This document shows, piece after piece, positions 15,966 to 25,142 of a DNA stretch of 55,204 nucleotides; position 1 is the first letter of the stretch; every line of letters starts with the position of its first letter. Origin of the DNA: an uncultured Pelagibacteraceae bacterium (GTDB lineage: Bacteria; Pseudomonadota; Alphaproteobacteria; Pelagibacterales; Pelagibacteraceae). The notes below the pieces were generated by a model. It made no database searches. It was not told where the DNA came from and saw nothing but the letters and a program-made list of their open reading frames with translations. The stretch covers positions 1 through 55,204 of the forward strand of contig CACCFT010000006.1 in the NCBI GenBank assembly GCA_902545405.1. Direction: 5' to 3'. The translations under genes were made by a program, and so were the position numbers.

Positions 15966-16997
15966 ATGTCTGAAGCAGTAATCAAATGCGAAGCAGTTTA
16001 TAAAATTTTTGGTGAAAACGCCAAAAAGATGCTTCAAGATTCAAATGGTAATGTTGATGCTAAAACATTTCAAGAAAATGGTTGTATAGTAGGTGTTAAC
16101 AATGCTTCCTTTGAAGTAGCCAAAGGAGAGATGCTTGTTGTAATGGGCTTATCTGGATCTGGTAAGTCAACTTTACTAAGGTGTATATCAAGATTAACAG
16201 ATGCAACAGGTGGAAAAATTTTCATTGAAGGTCAAGATTTATTAAATTTAAATAATAAAGAGTTAATTGAGCTTAGAAGAAACAAAATGGGAATGGTTTT
16301 CCAAAGCTTTGCTCTTCTTCCACACAAAACCGTTGTAGAAAATATAGCTTTTCCTCTTCAAATCAAAGGCATCAAAACTGAGGAGAGCATTAATAAAGCA
16401 ATGGAGATGGTTAAATTAGTTGGACTTGATGGAAGAGAAAATTATTTTCCAAGAGAACTTTCAGGTGGACAACAACAAAGAGTTGGTATTGCAAGATCTC
16501 TCGCAGTCGAACCTGATATATGGTTTTTAGATGAACCTTTTTCTGCTTTAGATCCTTTAATTAGAAAAGAAATGCAAGATGAATTCTTAAGACTTCAAGA
16601 AAAATTACAAAAAACAATTATGTTTATTACTCATGATTTTGATGAAGCATTAAAACTCGCTGATCGAATTGCAATTATGAAAGATGGTATAATTGAACAA
16701 CTAGATACACCCGCAAATATTGTTTTAAACCCAGCCACAGAATATGTAAGAAAATTTACTGAAGAAGTACCTAGAGAAAAAGTTTTATTAATCGAAGATG
16801 TAATGGATAAATCTATATCTAACAATTTAGGTGATGTTAAAGTTTCAAAAGATGAAATTATAGAGAATGTTGCTGAAAAAATATTAACGCAAGAAAAATC
16901 TGTAGCAGTTATAGATGAAAATAATAAAACTGTTGGGTCAATTAATCCGACAAAAATAATAAATACTGTCTTTGGTGGAAGAAAGAACGGAAAATAA
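15966..16997 (+). CDS. tmoW: TMAO/glycine-betaine-type ABC transporter ATP-binding protein (TmoW)
   Basis: This 343-aa ProV-like ATPase shows Walker A GLSGSGKST (residues 61-69), Q-loop MGMVFQSFALLPH, the ABC signature LSGGQQQR, Walker B IWFLDEPFSALDP and the H-loop ITHDFDEALK. A roughly 60-residue N-terminal extension typical of ProV/OpuAA precedes the P-loop and a short C-terminal CBS-like segment (about 275-338) may sense ionic strength or nucleotide. It powers import by TmoV. The tmoV gene starts 3 bp after its stop. The family assignment is sure; TMAO as cargo rests on neighbours tdm and tmoX. Confidence 0.9.
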   Translation: MSEAVIKCEAVYKIFGENAKKMLQDSNGNVDAKTFQENGCIVGVNNASFEVAKGEMLVVMGLSGSGKSTLLRCISRLTDATGGKIFIEGQDLLNLNNKELIELRRNKMGMVFQSFALLPHKTVVENIAFPLQIKGIKTEESINKAMEMVKLVGLDGRENYFPRELSGGQQQRVGIARSLAVEPDIWFLDEPFSALDPLIRKEMQDEFLRLQEKLQKTIMFITHDFDEALKLADRIAIMKDGIIEQLDTPANIVLNPATEYVRKFTEEVPREKVLLIEDVMDKSISNNLGDVKVSKDEIIENVAEKILTQEKSVAVIDENNKTVGSINPTKIINTVFGGRKNGK

Positions 16998-17000
16998 ATT

Positions 17001-19154
17001 ATGGAATTTTTAAAAAAATATCCAAAAATATTTCAGTGGTTATTTCTATTAATTGTTTTCTTTGCTCTTTGTTTTGCTATTGATGTTCCTGAAACATATA
17101 AATTCATTAGAGGCCAAGCTGAATTCGTAAAAGATCCTAATCAAAGTAGTTATATTTTTTTGGGCAAAGAAGTAAGATATTACGCCTTTGATGTTTTCTG
17201 GCGACTTCCTCCATTACTTGGATGGTTACCAATATGGATAAATGACTCGTTGTTTTTCTTAATGAATGAGTGGATGCCAATGGAGTTTTGGAATGAGGAC
17301 ACTCAAGAATTTAAAACCAGACCAATAGTTTTGCAAATTAGCAGAAATTTAACTGCTTTTATGACCTTTTTAATAGAATTAATTAGAGAAATTCTTTTAG
17401 GTGGACTTGAAACAATTGTTGCTTTTACGAGTTGGGATTGGATCGATGCGAACCCTTGGGCGGAGTTACCAGGTTTACCTTGGACTATAGTTGCAGCTGG
17501 TTTTGCAATACTTGCTTATAAATTAAGTGGCACTGGATTGGCTTTATTTGCCGGTTTAACCATGGTTTATATTTCTATATTTGGACAATGGAAACCATCA
17601 ATGCAAACACTCTCTTTTATTTTAGTTGCTGCGCCTTTATCTTTTATATTTGGGTTAAGTTTAGGAATTGCAGCATATAAAAGTAAACGTGTAGAAAAAG
17701 CTCTATATCCAATTCTTCTAGTTATGCAAACAATGCCACAATATGCAGTATTAGTTCCTGCACTTGTCTTGTTTGGAGTCGGTGACCATGCTGCAGTAAT
17801 TATAACTATGGTTGTTGCAGTACCACCTATGATATTGCTTACTTTATTAGGATTGAGAGCTATTCCTCCAGAAGTAATTGAGGCTGGAAGAATGAGTGGT
17901 TGTAACAATTGGCAACTAATGTCTAAAGTGCTTATTCCAACGGCCAGACGAGATATCCTTATTGGTGTAAACCAGGTAATCATGGTGTGTTTTTCTATGG
18001 CTGTTATTTCAGCTTTCATTGGAGCGAAAGGTCTAGGTTTCAACTTATTGTTGGCATTAAATCAGCTTAATATTGGATTAGCATTAGAAGCTGGTCTTTG
18101 TATTAGTCTAATTGCAATTTTATTAGATAAAATGTCATTGGCTTGGGCAAATAAACAAGTTGATTATTTTGGTAATTTGAATTTTTTTCAAAGAAATAAA
18201 AATTTATTATTTTTTAGTATTACAGTCATAATTGGAATTTTACTCGCTTATTTTGGATCTGTATATTTTAAGGGTGGTTACAATTATTTATTTGAAGTGC
18301 CACACAACAAAGGAATATCAACTGCTGATTTTTGGAATAAAGGTGTTGATTGGATTTTTGATACTTTCTTTGTTTATATAAAAGCGTTTAATACGTGGTT
18401 AATTCAAGAGGTATTACAACCAATGAGAGCTTTGTATTTAAGGATGCCAGCTGTTGCCACATTAGTTTTAGTTGTTGGTGCTGGCTATTTGATTGGTGGA
18501 ATTAGATCTGCATTGGTAGTTTGTGGTTTGACATTATTCATAGCTCTAAGTCCTTGGTGGGATAGAGCTTTAGTAACAGCTTACATGGCAACATTTGGGG
18601 TAATAGTTTCCTGTATTATTGGTTTTACAGTTGGCACATTGTGTTTTCAAAATAAACATTCTGCAAAATTTATGCTAGGTGTATGTGATATTTTTCAAAC
18701 ATTTCCATCATTTGTTTATCTTATTCCTGTGATGATGCTTTTTGGAATAACTGACACCTCTGTTCTTATTGCGGTCATTGTTTATGCAACTATACCAGCA
18801 ACAAGATACACAATTGAAGGACTTAGAAGTGTTCCTGCAGGTTTGCATGACGCAGCGACGATGTCTGGCGTAAATAAATTTCAAAGACTAACAAAAATAG
18901 AATTTCCTTTGGCGTTCCCTCATATGATGCTTGGTATAAACCAAACAATAGTGTTTGCATTATTTATGGTAATTATAGGGGCATTTATCGGCACAGAAGA
19001 TTTGGGACAATATATTCTAAAAGCTTTATCAGATAAAAATGGTGCGGGTATTGGACTAACTTTAGGTATTTGTGTAGCGTTTATTGGTTTAATATTTGAT
19101 AATTTAATAAGAACTTGGGTTGATAAAAGAAAAAAACATCTAGGAATTGCTTAA
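17001..19154 (+). CDS. tmoV: Double-length ABC transporter permease, ProW-like (TmoV)
   Basis: At 717 aa this is about twice a usual ProW/OpuAB permease. It contains two BPD_transp_1-type domains, each with an EAA loop that docks on the ATPase: VIEAGRMSGCNNWQLMSKVL (about 295-314) and GLHDAATMSGVNKFQRLTKI (about 615-634). About 14-16 hydrophobic helices can be seen, with a large N-terminal periplasmic/membrane part (1-190). Both half-sites are thus on one chain, so one TmoV may pair with two TmoW. This matches the known TmoV arrangement for TMAO uptake. It is followed after 6 bp by a GpsA-like gene. Confidence 0.9.
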   Translation: MEFLKKYPKIFQWLFLLIVFFALCFAIDVPETYKFIRGQAEFVKDPNQSSYIFLGKEVRYYAFDVFWRLPPLLGWLPIWINDSLFFLMNEWMPMEFWNEDTQEFKTRPIVLQISRNLTAFMTFLIELIREILLGGLETIVAFTSWDWIDANPWAELPGLPWTIVAAGFAILAYKLSGTGLALFAGLTMVYISIFGQWKPSMQTLSFILVAAPLSFIFGLSLGIAAYKSKRVEKALYPILLVMQTMPQYAVLVPALVLFGVGDHAAVIITMVVAVPPMILLTLLGLRAIPPEVIEAGRMSGCNNWQLMSKVLIPTARRDILIGVNQVIMVCFSMAVISAFIGAKGLGFNLLLALNQLNIGLALEAGLCISLIAILLDKMSLAWANKQVDYFGNLNFFQRNKNLLFFSITVIIGILLAYFGSVYFKGGYNYLFEVPHNKGISTADFWNKGVDWIFDTFFVYIKAFNTWLIQEVLQPMRALYLRMPAVATLVLVVGAGYLIGGIRSALVVCGLTLFIALSPWWDRALVTAYMATFGVIVSCIIGFTVGTLCFQNKHSAKFMLGVCDIFQTFPSFVYLIPVMMLFGITDTSVLIAVIVYATIPATRYTIEGLRSVPAGLHDAATMSGVNKFQRLTKIEFPLAFPHMMLGINQTIVFALFMVIIGAFIGTEDLGQYILKALSDKNGAGIGLTLGICVAFIGLIFDNLIRTWVDKRKKHLGIA

Positions 19155-19160
19155 TCTTAA

Positions 19161-20120
19161 ATGAAAAAAATTTTAATAATAGGCGGTGGCGCAATGGGAT
19201 CTGCTTTTACTTTTCCATGTATAGATAATAAAAATGAAGTAACTATCACAGAGCCTTATAATAAAACTTTTATTAAAAATTTGTCTTCAAAAAAGAAATA
19301 TCATTCTAGTTTAAAAATAAATTTACCAAATAAACTAAAATACAAAAAATATTCAACTGATCTATTAAAAAATAAATATGATTTAGTCGTTATTGCATTA
19401 AGTTTATCAGGTATAAATTTTATTAGTGGAGAATTTAAAAAATCAAATATCAAAAGTCCAATTCTCATTCTTACTAAAGGTTTAAAGTATGAGAAAAAAA
19501 AACAGAAAATTTTTACTATTTCAGAGGATATAAAGAAAACAAATAAAAATATAAATATTTCAGTTTTAAAAGGACCTTGTTTAGCAAAAGAACTTTCAAA
19601 TAAAAAACAAACAAGTGTGATTGTTGCTAATAAAAATATCAAAACCGCAAAAAAAATTTGTAATATGATAACTACAAAATACTATTTAACCGAAACTTCG
19701 AAAGATGTTATTGGAGTTGAGATCTGTTCTTCAATTAAAAATATTTATTCAATGATTATTGGGGCTGGAGATAGTTTAAATATGTCTTCAAGTTTATTCA
19801 AAAAATCTATAAATGAGATGATATATATTACTAAATTTTTTAAAGGAAAAATTGAGACTGCTCTTGGATTGGCTGGAGTTGGAGATTTATACGTCAGTGC
19901 TGCTGGAGGTAGAAATAGTAAAATGGGAAGTTACTTAGGGCAAGGCTATACATTTAATAATGCTAAAAAAAAATTTATGCCTAATGAAACTGTAGAGGGA
20001 GAGCAACTTGCAAGAGAAATTGCTCCATTTGTATTAAAAAAAATTCAACAAAAAAAAATCCCTTTGATGACAAAATTAATTAAATCTATAATTAATAATA
20101 AAAAATTAATATTAAATTAA
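19161..20120 (+). CDS. Glycerol-3-phosphate dehydrogenase-like (GpsA family) oxidoreductase
   Basis: The 319-aa product begins with a Rossmann NAD(P)-binding motif ILIIGGGAMGSAFTFPC (about residues 4-20) and continues with the GpsA features VVIALS (about 72-77), LKGPCLAKEL (about 134-143), the catalytic-domain lysine in EICSSIKNIYSMIIGAGD and GLAGVGDLYVSAAGGRNSKMG. GpsA interconverts sn-glycerol-3-phosphate and dihydroxyacetone phosphate. It lies 6 bp after tmoV and 2 bp before a MalK/UgpC-type ATPase, so it probably acts with the downstream sugar/polyol importer rather than with TMAO. It is slightly shorter than housekeeping GpsA (about 330 aa) and lysine-rich. The true substrate may be a related polyol phosphate. 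Confidence 0.78.
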   Translation: MKKILIIGGGAMGSAFTFPCIDNKNEVTITEPYNKTFIKNLSSKKKYHSSLKINLPNKLKYKKYSTDLLKNKYDLVVIALSLSGINFISGEFKKSNIKSPILILTKGLKYEKKKQKIFTISEDIKKTNKNINISVLKGPCLAKELSNKKQTSVIVANKNIKTAKKICNMITTKYYLTETSKDVIGVEICSSIKNIYSMIIGAGDSLNMSSSLFKKSINEMIYITKFFKGKIETALGLAGVGDLYVSAAGGRNSKMGSYLGQGYTFNNAKKKFMPNETVEGEQLAREIAPFVLKKIQQKKIPLMTKLIKSIINNKKLILN

Positions 20121-20122
20121 AA

Positions 20123-21208
20123 ATGGCAAGTATTAAAATAGATAAAGTAAACAAGTTTTTTGGTAACACACATGTGATCAAAGATGTTTCACTTGATATA
20201 AAAAGCGAGTCTTTCACAGTTCTAGTAGGCCCAAGCGGATGCGGTAAATCAACAATTTTAAGAATGATTGCAGGTTTAGAGGAAATTAACTCGGGTACAA
20301 TATCTATTGATGATAAAGTTGTAAATGATCTACCACCTAAGGAAAGAAATATTGCAATGGTATTTCAATCTTATGCTCTTTACCCTCATATGACTGTATT
20401 TGATAATATGGCTTTTGGTTTAAAAATTGAAAAAAAATCAAAAGAAGAGATTGAGCAAAGAGTGATGGAGGCTGCTAAAATCTTACAAATAGAAGAGTAT
20501 CTTGAGAGAAAACCCAAACAATTATCTGGAGGGCAACGTCAAAGGGTGGCAATAGGTAGAGCAATTACAAGAAAACCAAAAGTTTTTTTATTTGATGAAC
20601 CATTATCTAACCTAGATGCTGCTCTAAGAGTACAAATGCGAGTAGAATTAGCAAAATTGCACGACCAACTTAACGCAACTATGATCTATGTAACTCATGA
20701 TCAGACTGAAGCCATGACCCTCGCTAACGATATTGTTGTATTGGATCAAGGTATAGTTTCACAAAAGGGATCACCAATGAACCTGTATAATAATCCAGAT
20801 AATTTATTTGTTGGTGGTTTTATTGGATCTCCAAAAATGAATTTTATAGATAGTAAAATTTTAAGCAAAAGTTCGAATAGTTCAGAGGTAGATATAATGG
20901 GGACTGGAAAGTTAAATGTGCCAAAAATTTCCGAAAATATTCAAGAAGGAGACAGTATAAAAATTGGAATAAGACCAGAGCATTTGATATTAAATGCAAA
21001 ATCGGATTCACTATGGGAGAGCAAAGTCTTCGTAGTAGAAAAATTAGGGTCAGGAACATATTTATATTTAGAGAAAGAGGGAGATCCTCTTGTCGTACAA
21101 ACTGATGGAGACACAAACATTAAAGTAGGTGATATTGTTAAAATAGGTTTTGATCCATTTCGTTGCCATTTATTTGATAATAAAGGTATTTCCTTTAAAA
21201 ATTCCTAA
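20123..21208 (+). CDS. Sugar/polyol ABC transporter ATP-binding protein (MalK/UgpC-like)
   Basis: This 361-aa ATPase has Walker A GPSGCGKST (about 36-44), Q-loop MVFQSYALYPHMTV, signature LSGGQRQRVAIGRA, Walker B VFLFDEPLSNLDA and the H-loop VTHDQTEAM, plus a C-terminal TOBE-like regulatory domain (about 240-355, with IGIRPEHL). These are marks of the carbohydrate-uptake CUT1 class. It starts 2 bp after the GpsA-like gene and precedes the binding protein by 111 bp with its own promoter. It should energise the two permeases encoded at 22.7-25.1 kb. Confidence 0.88.
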   Translation: MASIKIDKVNKFFGNTHVIKDVSLDIKSESFTVLVGPSGCGKSTILRMIAGLEEINSGTISIDDKVVNDLPPKERNIAMVFQSYALYPHMTVFDNMAFGLKIEKKSKEEIEQRVMEAAKILQIEEYLERKPKQLSGGQRQRVAIGRAITRKPKVFLFDEPLSNLDAALRVQMRVELAKLHDQLNATMIYVTHDQTEAMTLANDIVVLDQGIVSQKGSPMNLYNNPDNLFVGGFIGSPKMNFIDSKILSKSSNSSEVDIMGTGKLNVPKISENIQEGDSIKIGIRPEHLILNAKSDSLWESKVFVVEKLGSGTYLYLEKEGDPLVVQTDGDTNIKVGDIVKIGFDPFRCHLFDNKGISFKNS

Positions 21209-21233
21209 ATCAATCTCAGGTAGTATTGTGTAA

Positions 21234-21262
21234 TTTACATACTTGTTATTCTTCTTTTAAAT
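21234..21262 (+). promoter_or_regulatory. Probable promoter for the sugar-binding-protein gene
   Basis: TTTACA (21234-21239) and TTAAAT (21257-21262) are spaced 17 nt, about 57 bp before the ATG at 21320. A ribosome site (GAGGGG) lies 7 nt before that ATG. The 111-bp gap and a terminator after the gene support independent expression of the binding protein. Confidence 0.45.
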
Positions 21263-21319
21263 GTTCATTATGTATTAATTTTTAAATAACTTTAGAAAAC
21301 ACGAAAAAGAGGGGAATAT

Positions 21320-22648
21320 ATGTTTAAAAATATATTAATAACAATCTCTGCAATAGCTTTTGTTTTTAATTCAATTGCATTTGCAGATATCAAATTCTGG
21401 ACGACAGAAACTCAACCAGCAAGGATGGCTAAACAAGAAGAGATGGCAAAAGCTTTTGAAGCCAAAACTGGAATTGGAGTTGAAGTTATCCCGATTGATG
21501 AAAAAGATTTAGGAACAAGAGCTACTGCAGCAGCAGCAGCGGGAGATCTTCCTGATGTAATTTATCATACACTTCAATATGTCTTGCCATGGGCTGAAGC
21601 AGGAATATTAGATGTTGATGCAAATAATGATGTCGTTAATTCACTTGGAAAGAAAACTTTTGCTCCTGGTGCTTTAAAGATGGCTAAAAAAGGTGGCAAA
21701 ATTGCTGCTGTACCAGTAGATGGCTGGACTCAAATGGTCGTTTACAGAAAAGATTTATTTGCAGCTGCTGGTTTAGAGCCACCAACAACATATGCAAATA
21801 TAGAGAAAGCAATAGATGCTTTATCTAGTAGCGAAATGTTCGGATTTGTTGCGGCAACTAAAACTGATGAAAACTTTATGAGTCAGGTTTTGGAACATGT
21901 TCTGCTTGCAAATGGTGTAAACATTGTAAAAAAGGGTGGAACAAAAAAACAAGGAAGAGCTTTAAAAAATTCTTTACAGTTTTATAAAAAATTAGCTAAA
22001 GCTAGCCCTCCAGGAGAACTTTATTGGAAACAGTCAAGAGAACTTTACTTTGCCGGTAAAACTCCAATGATAATATGGTCACCATTCATTATGGATGAAT
22101 TAGCTGGCTTGAGAGATTCAGCTCCGCCAACAATTAACAGCGATCCTACATCACCAGAACTGGCATCTAAAACTGGTTTTATTACTAATTTTAGTGGACC
22201 AAATAATGTGAAAGGTGCAGCTTGGGCAGATGTTAGATACTTTGGAATAACAGCAGATGCAGACACTGATGAGGCTAAACAGTTTATTCTTTATTCAATG
22301 GATGAAGGATACACAAGTACTTTATCTATAGCACCAGAAGGTAAGTTTCCTGTAAGAAGAGGTAATGCAAGTGATCCAAATGCATTTACAACAGCTTGGA
22401 GTAAACTACCTGTTGGAGTTGATAGAAAAGCTCCTTTAACAGATCTATATTCAGCAGATGTTATAAATAATATTGTTGCTGGTTTAGATACCGCTAATAG
22501 ATGGGGTGTTAAAGAAGGTGAATTATCGAGAGCATCTAAAATTATTAACAATAAATTTATAAATAGAATCACTAGACAATACATTGACGATCAATTGACG
22601 CTAGATGAAGCAGTAGATGAAATTAATACTGTGCTAGCTAGTTTCTAG
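21320..22648 (+). CDS. Sugar/polyol ABC transporter substrate-binding protein
   Basis: The 442-aa product has a signal peptide (about residues 1-22, ending IAFA) and the fold of family 1 extracellular solute-binding proteins, with an early KFWTTETQPARMAKQEEMAK stretch, the DLPDVIYHT and DGWTQMVVYRKDLFAAAGLE motifs and aromatic residues for sugar stacking (WTQM, YWKQ, WSPF). It should capture a sugar or glycosyl-polyol in the periplasm. It has a strong terminator 14 bp after its stop, so it is made in excess over its permeases. With a GH63-like hydrolase in the same gene set, glucosyl- or mannosylglycerate and glucosylglycerol are the likeliest ligands; this is inference. Confidence 0.87.
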   Translation: MFKNILITISAIAFVFNSIAFADIKFWTTETQPARMAKQEEMAKAFEAKTGIGVEVIPIDEKDLGTRATAAAAAGDLPDVIYHTLQYVLPWAEAGILDVDANNDVVNSLGKKTFAPGALKMAKKGGKIAAVPVDGWTQMVVYRKDLFAAAGLEPPTTYANIEKAIDALSSSEMFGFVAATKTDENFMSQVLEHVLLANGVNIVKKGGTKKQGRALKNSLQFYKKLAKASPPGELYWKQSRELYFAGKTPMIIWSPFIMDELAGLRDSAPPTINSDPTSPELASKTGFITNFSGPNNVKGAAWADVRYFGITADADTDEAKQFILYSMDEGYTSTLSIAPEGKFPVRRGNASDPNAFTTAWSKLPVGVDRKAPLTDLYSADVINNIVAGLDTANRWGVKEGELSRASKIINNKFINRITRQYIDDQLTLDEAVDEINTVLASF

Positions 22649-22662
22649 TAATTTAAAAAATT

Positions 22663-22699
22663 AAAAAAAGCGGGTAATATTAATTATCCGCTTTTTTTT
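22663..22699 (+). terminator. Rho-independent terminator abutting the permease start
   Basis: The stem GCGGGTAAT/ATTATCCGC (one G-T pair) closes a 4-nt loop, is preceded by seven A and followed by eight T (22692-22699). The A of the permease ATG (22700) is the next base. The element ends binding-protein transcripts and leaves the permease gene dependent on readthrough, with no room for a Shine-Dalgarno site outside the stem. Confidence 0.9.
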
Positions 22700-23959
22700 A
22701 TGAGTTCAAAACTTGCAAAAATTGAAAAAAGAACAGCATATCTATTAATATTACCATCGGTTCTTTTAGTATTTTCTATAATTTTATTTCCAATATTTTC
22801 AAATATTTGGATCAGCTTTAAAAATGTAGAGCTTAAAGATTTAAGAATTCCTGAACCAAGAGCAAAAAAATTAGTAAAATCAATTAAAGATAATCCAACT
22901 CAAATAAAAATAATTTATAAATTAAGAAATAGTTCTCTTACACAAGAAATTACTAATGTAAAATTTAAAGATAAATATCCTGACAACATTGAACCAATAA
23001 GTTTAAATAATAAATGTCAATTTAAATCAAATTTACTTAAGTGTGAGTTAGGTAATTGGCCAAAAAAATATCGAGAAAATTTAGAAATAGTATTTCAAGA
23101 TACTAATAATCAAGAAATTTCCAAGAAGGAACTAAAATCTTATAAACCTAAACTATCAGGTAAGTCACAAAATATATTATTAACTTATGAATTTACTTTA
23201 AATAATTTCAAAAAAGTAATTAAAGACAAAGCGTTTATAGATCTATTATCAACAACTTTTTATTACACTTTTTTTGGAACAATAGGTGCAATAGTTTTTG
23301 GAATTTTAGCTGCACAAATGGTAAATCAAAAATTTTTTGGAAGAACATTTATGAGAAGCGTTCTTTTATTTCCTTATGTTGCGCCAGTTGTAGCTCTTGC
23401 TTATACCTGGGAACTTTTACTTGATCCAACAAGTGGAACTTTAAATAATTTGTTAATTAACTATCAAATTATTGATGGGCCAATAAATTTACTAGGACAA
23501 AAATATGTAACTTTAAACATACTTGGTTTTGATTTTAAATTAAGGTTAGCATTAACAACTGTAATTATTTTTGAAATTTGGAGATATTTTCCTCTAGCAT
23601 TTTTATTTATTCTTGCTCGTCTTCAAGCAGTTCCAAAAGAGTTGTATGAAGCAGCTGATGTTGATGGTGCAAATCCTATCCAAAAATTTCTTAATATTAC
23701 TTTGCCCCAGATATTAGCAGTGATTTCAATTCTATTTATGATTAGATTTATTTGGAATTTTAATAAATTTGAAGACATCTTCTTACTCACTGGTGGGGCA
23801 TCAGGCACAAGAACATTGCCAATAAATGTATATCAACAAGGTTTTTCAATTGGGGATATTGGTATGGGTTCCGCAGTTTCTATTGTGATTGTAGTGTTTC
23901 TATTAATTTTTATGTTTATCTATTTTAAACTTTTAGGAAAAAGAGCTGATGAAAATTAA
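22700..23959 (+). CDS. Sugar ABC transporter permease (MalF-like) with inserted DUF11-like domain
   Basis: This 419-aa permease has a first helix at about 13-33, then a soluble insert of about 145 residues before the second helix near 183. Residues 68-133 of the insert read like a DUF11/Ig-like repeat (N-S-S-L near 77-80, V-K-F-K-D-K-Y-P near 87-94, cysteines 106 and 115, then L-G-N-W). The remaining five helices carry the CUT1 EAA loop LYEAADVDGANPIQKFLNIT (about 314-333). The insert lies on the periplasmic side, like the P2 loop of E. coli MalF, and may contact the binding protein. The gene starts on the last base of a terminator and overlaps the next permease by 11 bp. Confidence 0.85.
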   Translation: MSSKLAKIEKRTAYLLILPSVLLVFSIILFPIFSNIWISFKNVELKDLRIPEPRAKKLVKSIKDNPTQIKIIYKLRNSSLTQEITNVKFKDKYPDNIEPISLNNKCQFKSNLLKCELGNWPKKYRENLEIVFQDTNNQEISKKELKSYKPKLSGKSQNILLTYEFTLNNFKKVIKDKAFIDLLSTTFYYTFFGTIGAIVFGILAAQMVNQKFFGRTFMRSVLLFPYVAPVVALAYTWELLLDPTSGTLNNLLINYQIIDGPINLLGQKYVTLNILGFDFKLRLALTTVIIFEIWRYFPLAFLFILARLQAVPKELYEAADVDGANPIQKFLNITLPQILAVISILFMIRFIWNFNKFEDIFLLTGGASGTRTLPINVYQQGFSIGDIGMGSAVSIVIVVFLLIFMFIYFKLLGKRADEN

Positions 23960-25142
23960 AAATATATTTACTTATTGCTTTATCTCGTCTTTGTTTTTGT
24001 TTTCATTAATTTGTATTTGGAAAATCTTAGTTACATTACAAGGAATTGAATTAACAAATTTTAATTTTAATAAATTATTTATATTTGGAATAATTCTTTG
24101 TGCAATAAATCTTCTTATTGGGAAAAAATTAAATTTAAATATTAAAATAATTTTACTTGCACTTTTATTTTCTATCTTTGATTATTTCATCTCAACAAAT
24201 TTACCTATTTGGTATAGTTTTGGCATATTCTTAATTTCATTATTTTTTTTCAATAATATAAAAGATTACGACAAAAACTTTTTGTCAAAAAATCATTCCT
24301 CTCAAAAATTATTCTTTAATTTTTTAACATTATTTGGAATTACACTGTTCTCTTTTGTAATTCTTTTCCCTTTTTATATGATGTTAGTTACAAGCTTTAA
24401 AACCCAGGCTTTGTTATTATTGAACCCTTTAGACTTTAGTATTAACTTTGCACAAGGATTGCCAGAGTTGTTCAAATCTTATTTTATAGTATTCAAAGAT
24501 TATAATTTTGGAAGATATATGCTAACGAGCACAATAGTCTCCTTAGGCACAGTCATTATAACATTAATATTTGCTATACCAGCTGCTTACGCGGTTGCAA
24601 GACTTAATTTCTTTGGAAAAAATTTTTTATCAACATCCATATTGATAATTTATTTGTTTCCAGCGATAGTTTTAGTGATACCTTTGTACACAATTTTTAG
24701 TCAACTTGGTTTAAGAAATTCTATTGAGGGTTTGCTAATAGTTTATACAGCTACGACTTTACCTGTAGCAATTTATATGTTGCAAGGTTACTTTAAAAGT
24801 ATACCAAAAGAATTAGAGGAAGCAGGGATTATAGATGGTCAAAATTGGCTTGGTATAATTTTTAAAATTATACTTCCGCTAAGTTTACCTGCAATATCAT
24901 CGGTAGCCTTGTATGTATTTATGATAGCTTGGAATGAATTTTTGTTTTCATTAATGTTTTTAGACCGGCCAAATACATTCACATTATCAAGAGCTATTCA
25001 GTTTCTGAATATTGGAGCTGAAACACCTAGACAATATTTAATGGCAGGGTCTGTAGTAGTAACTTTGCCTATTTTAATAATTTTTGTTTATTTTGAAAAA
25101 TATTTAGTAAGCGGTCTCACCGCAGGAAGTGTTAAAGGATAA
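23949..25142 (+). CDS. Sugar ABC transporter permease (MalG-like) with N-terminal membrane extension
   Basis: The 397-aa product is longer than a typical MalG permease (about 280 aa). The C-terminal 280 residues form the usual six-helix permease with EAA loop LEEAGIIDGQNWLGIIFKII (about 296-315). The first about 105 residues add about four hydrophobic helices (for example IFTYCFISSLFLFSLICIW, IILLALLFSIFDYFI and YSFGIFLISLFFF). The extension is hydrophobic and low in complexity, so its role is unclear. It forms the second half of the channel with the MalF-like protein and overlaps it by 11 bp; the hydrolase gene starts on its last base. Confidence 0.84.
   Translation: MKIKNIFTYCFISSLFLFSLICIWKILVTLQGIELTNFNFNKLFIFGIILCAINLLIGKKLNLNIKIILLALLFSIFDYFISTNLPIWYSFGIFLISLFFFNNIKDYDKNFLSKNHSSQKLFFNFLTLFGITLFSFVILFPFYMMLVTSFKTQALLLLNPLDFSINFAQGLPELFKSYFIVFKDYNFGRYMLTSTIVSLGTVIITLIFAIPAAYAVARLNFFGKNFLSTSILIIYLFPAIVLVIPLYTIFSQLGLRNSIEGLLIVYTATTLPVAIYMLQGYFKSIPKELEEAGIIDGQNWLGIIFKIILPLSLPAISSVALYVFMIAWNEFLFSLMFLDRPNTFTLSRAIQFLNIGAETPRQYLMAGSVVVTLPILIIFVYFEKYLVSGLTAGSVKG

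Noticed and set aside
17567..18043. 158-codon minus-strand open frame inside tmoV
   Set aside because: It is a shadow of the permease coding sequence in another frame; no ribosome site, no recognisable motif and complete overlap with a clear gene.
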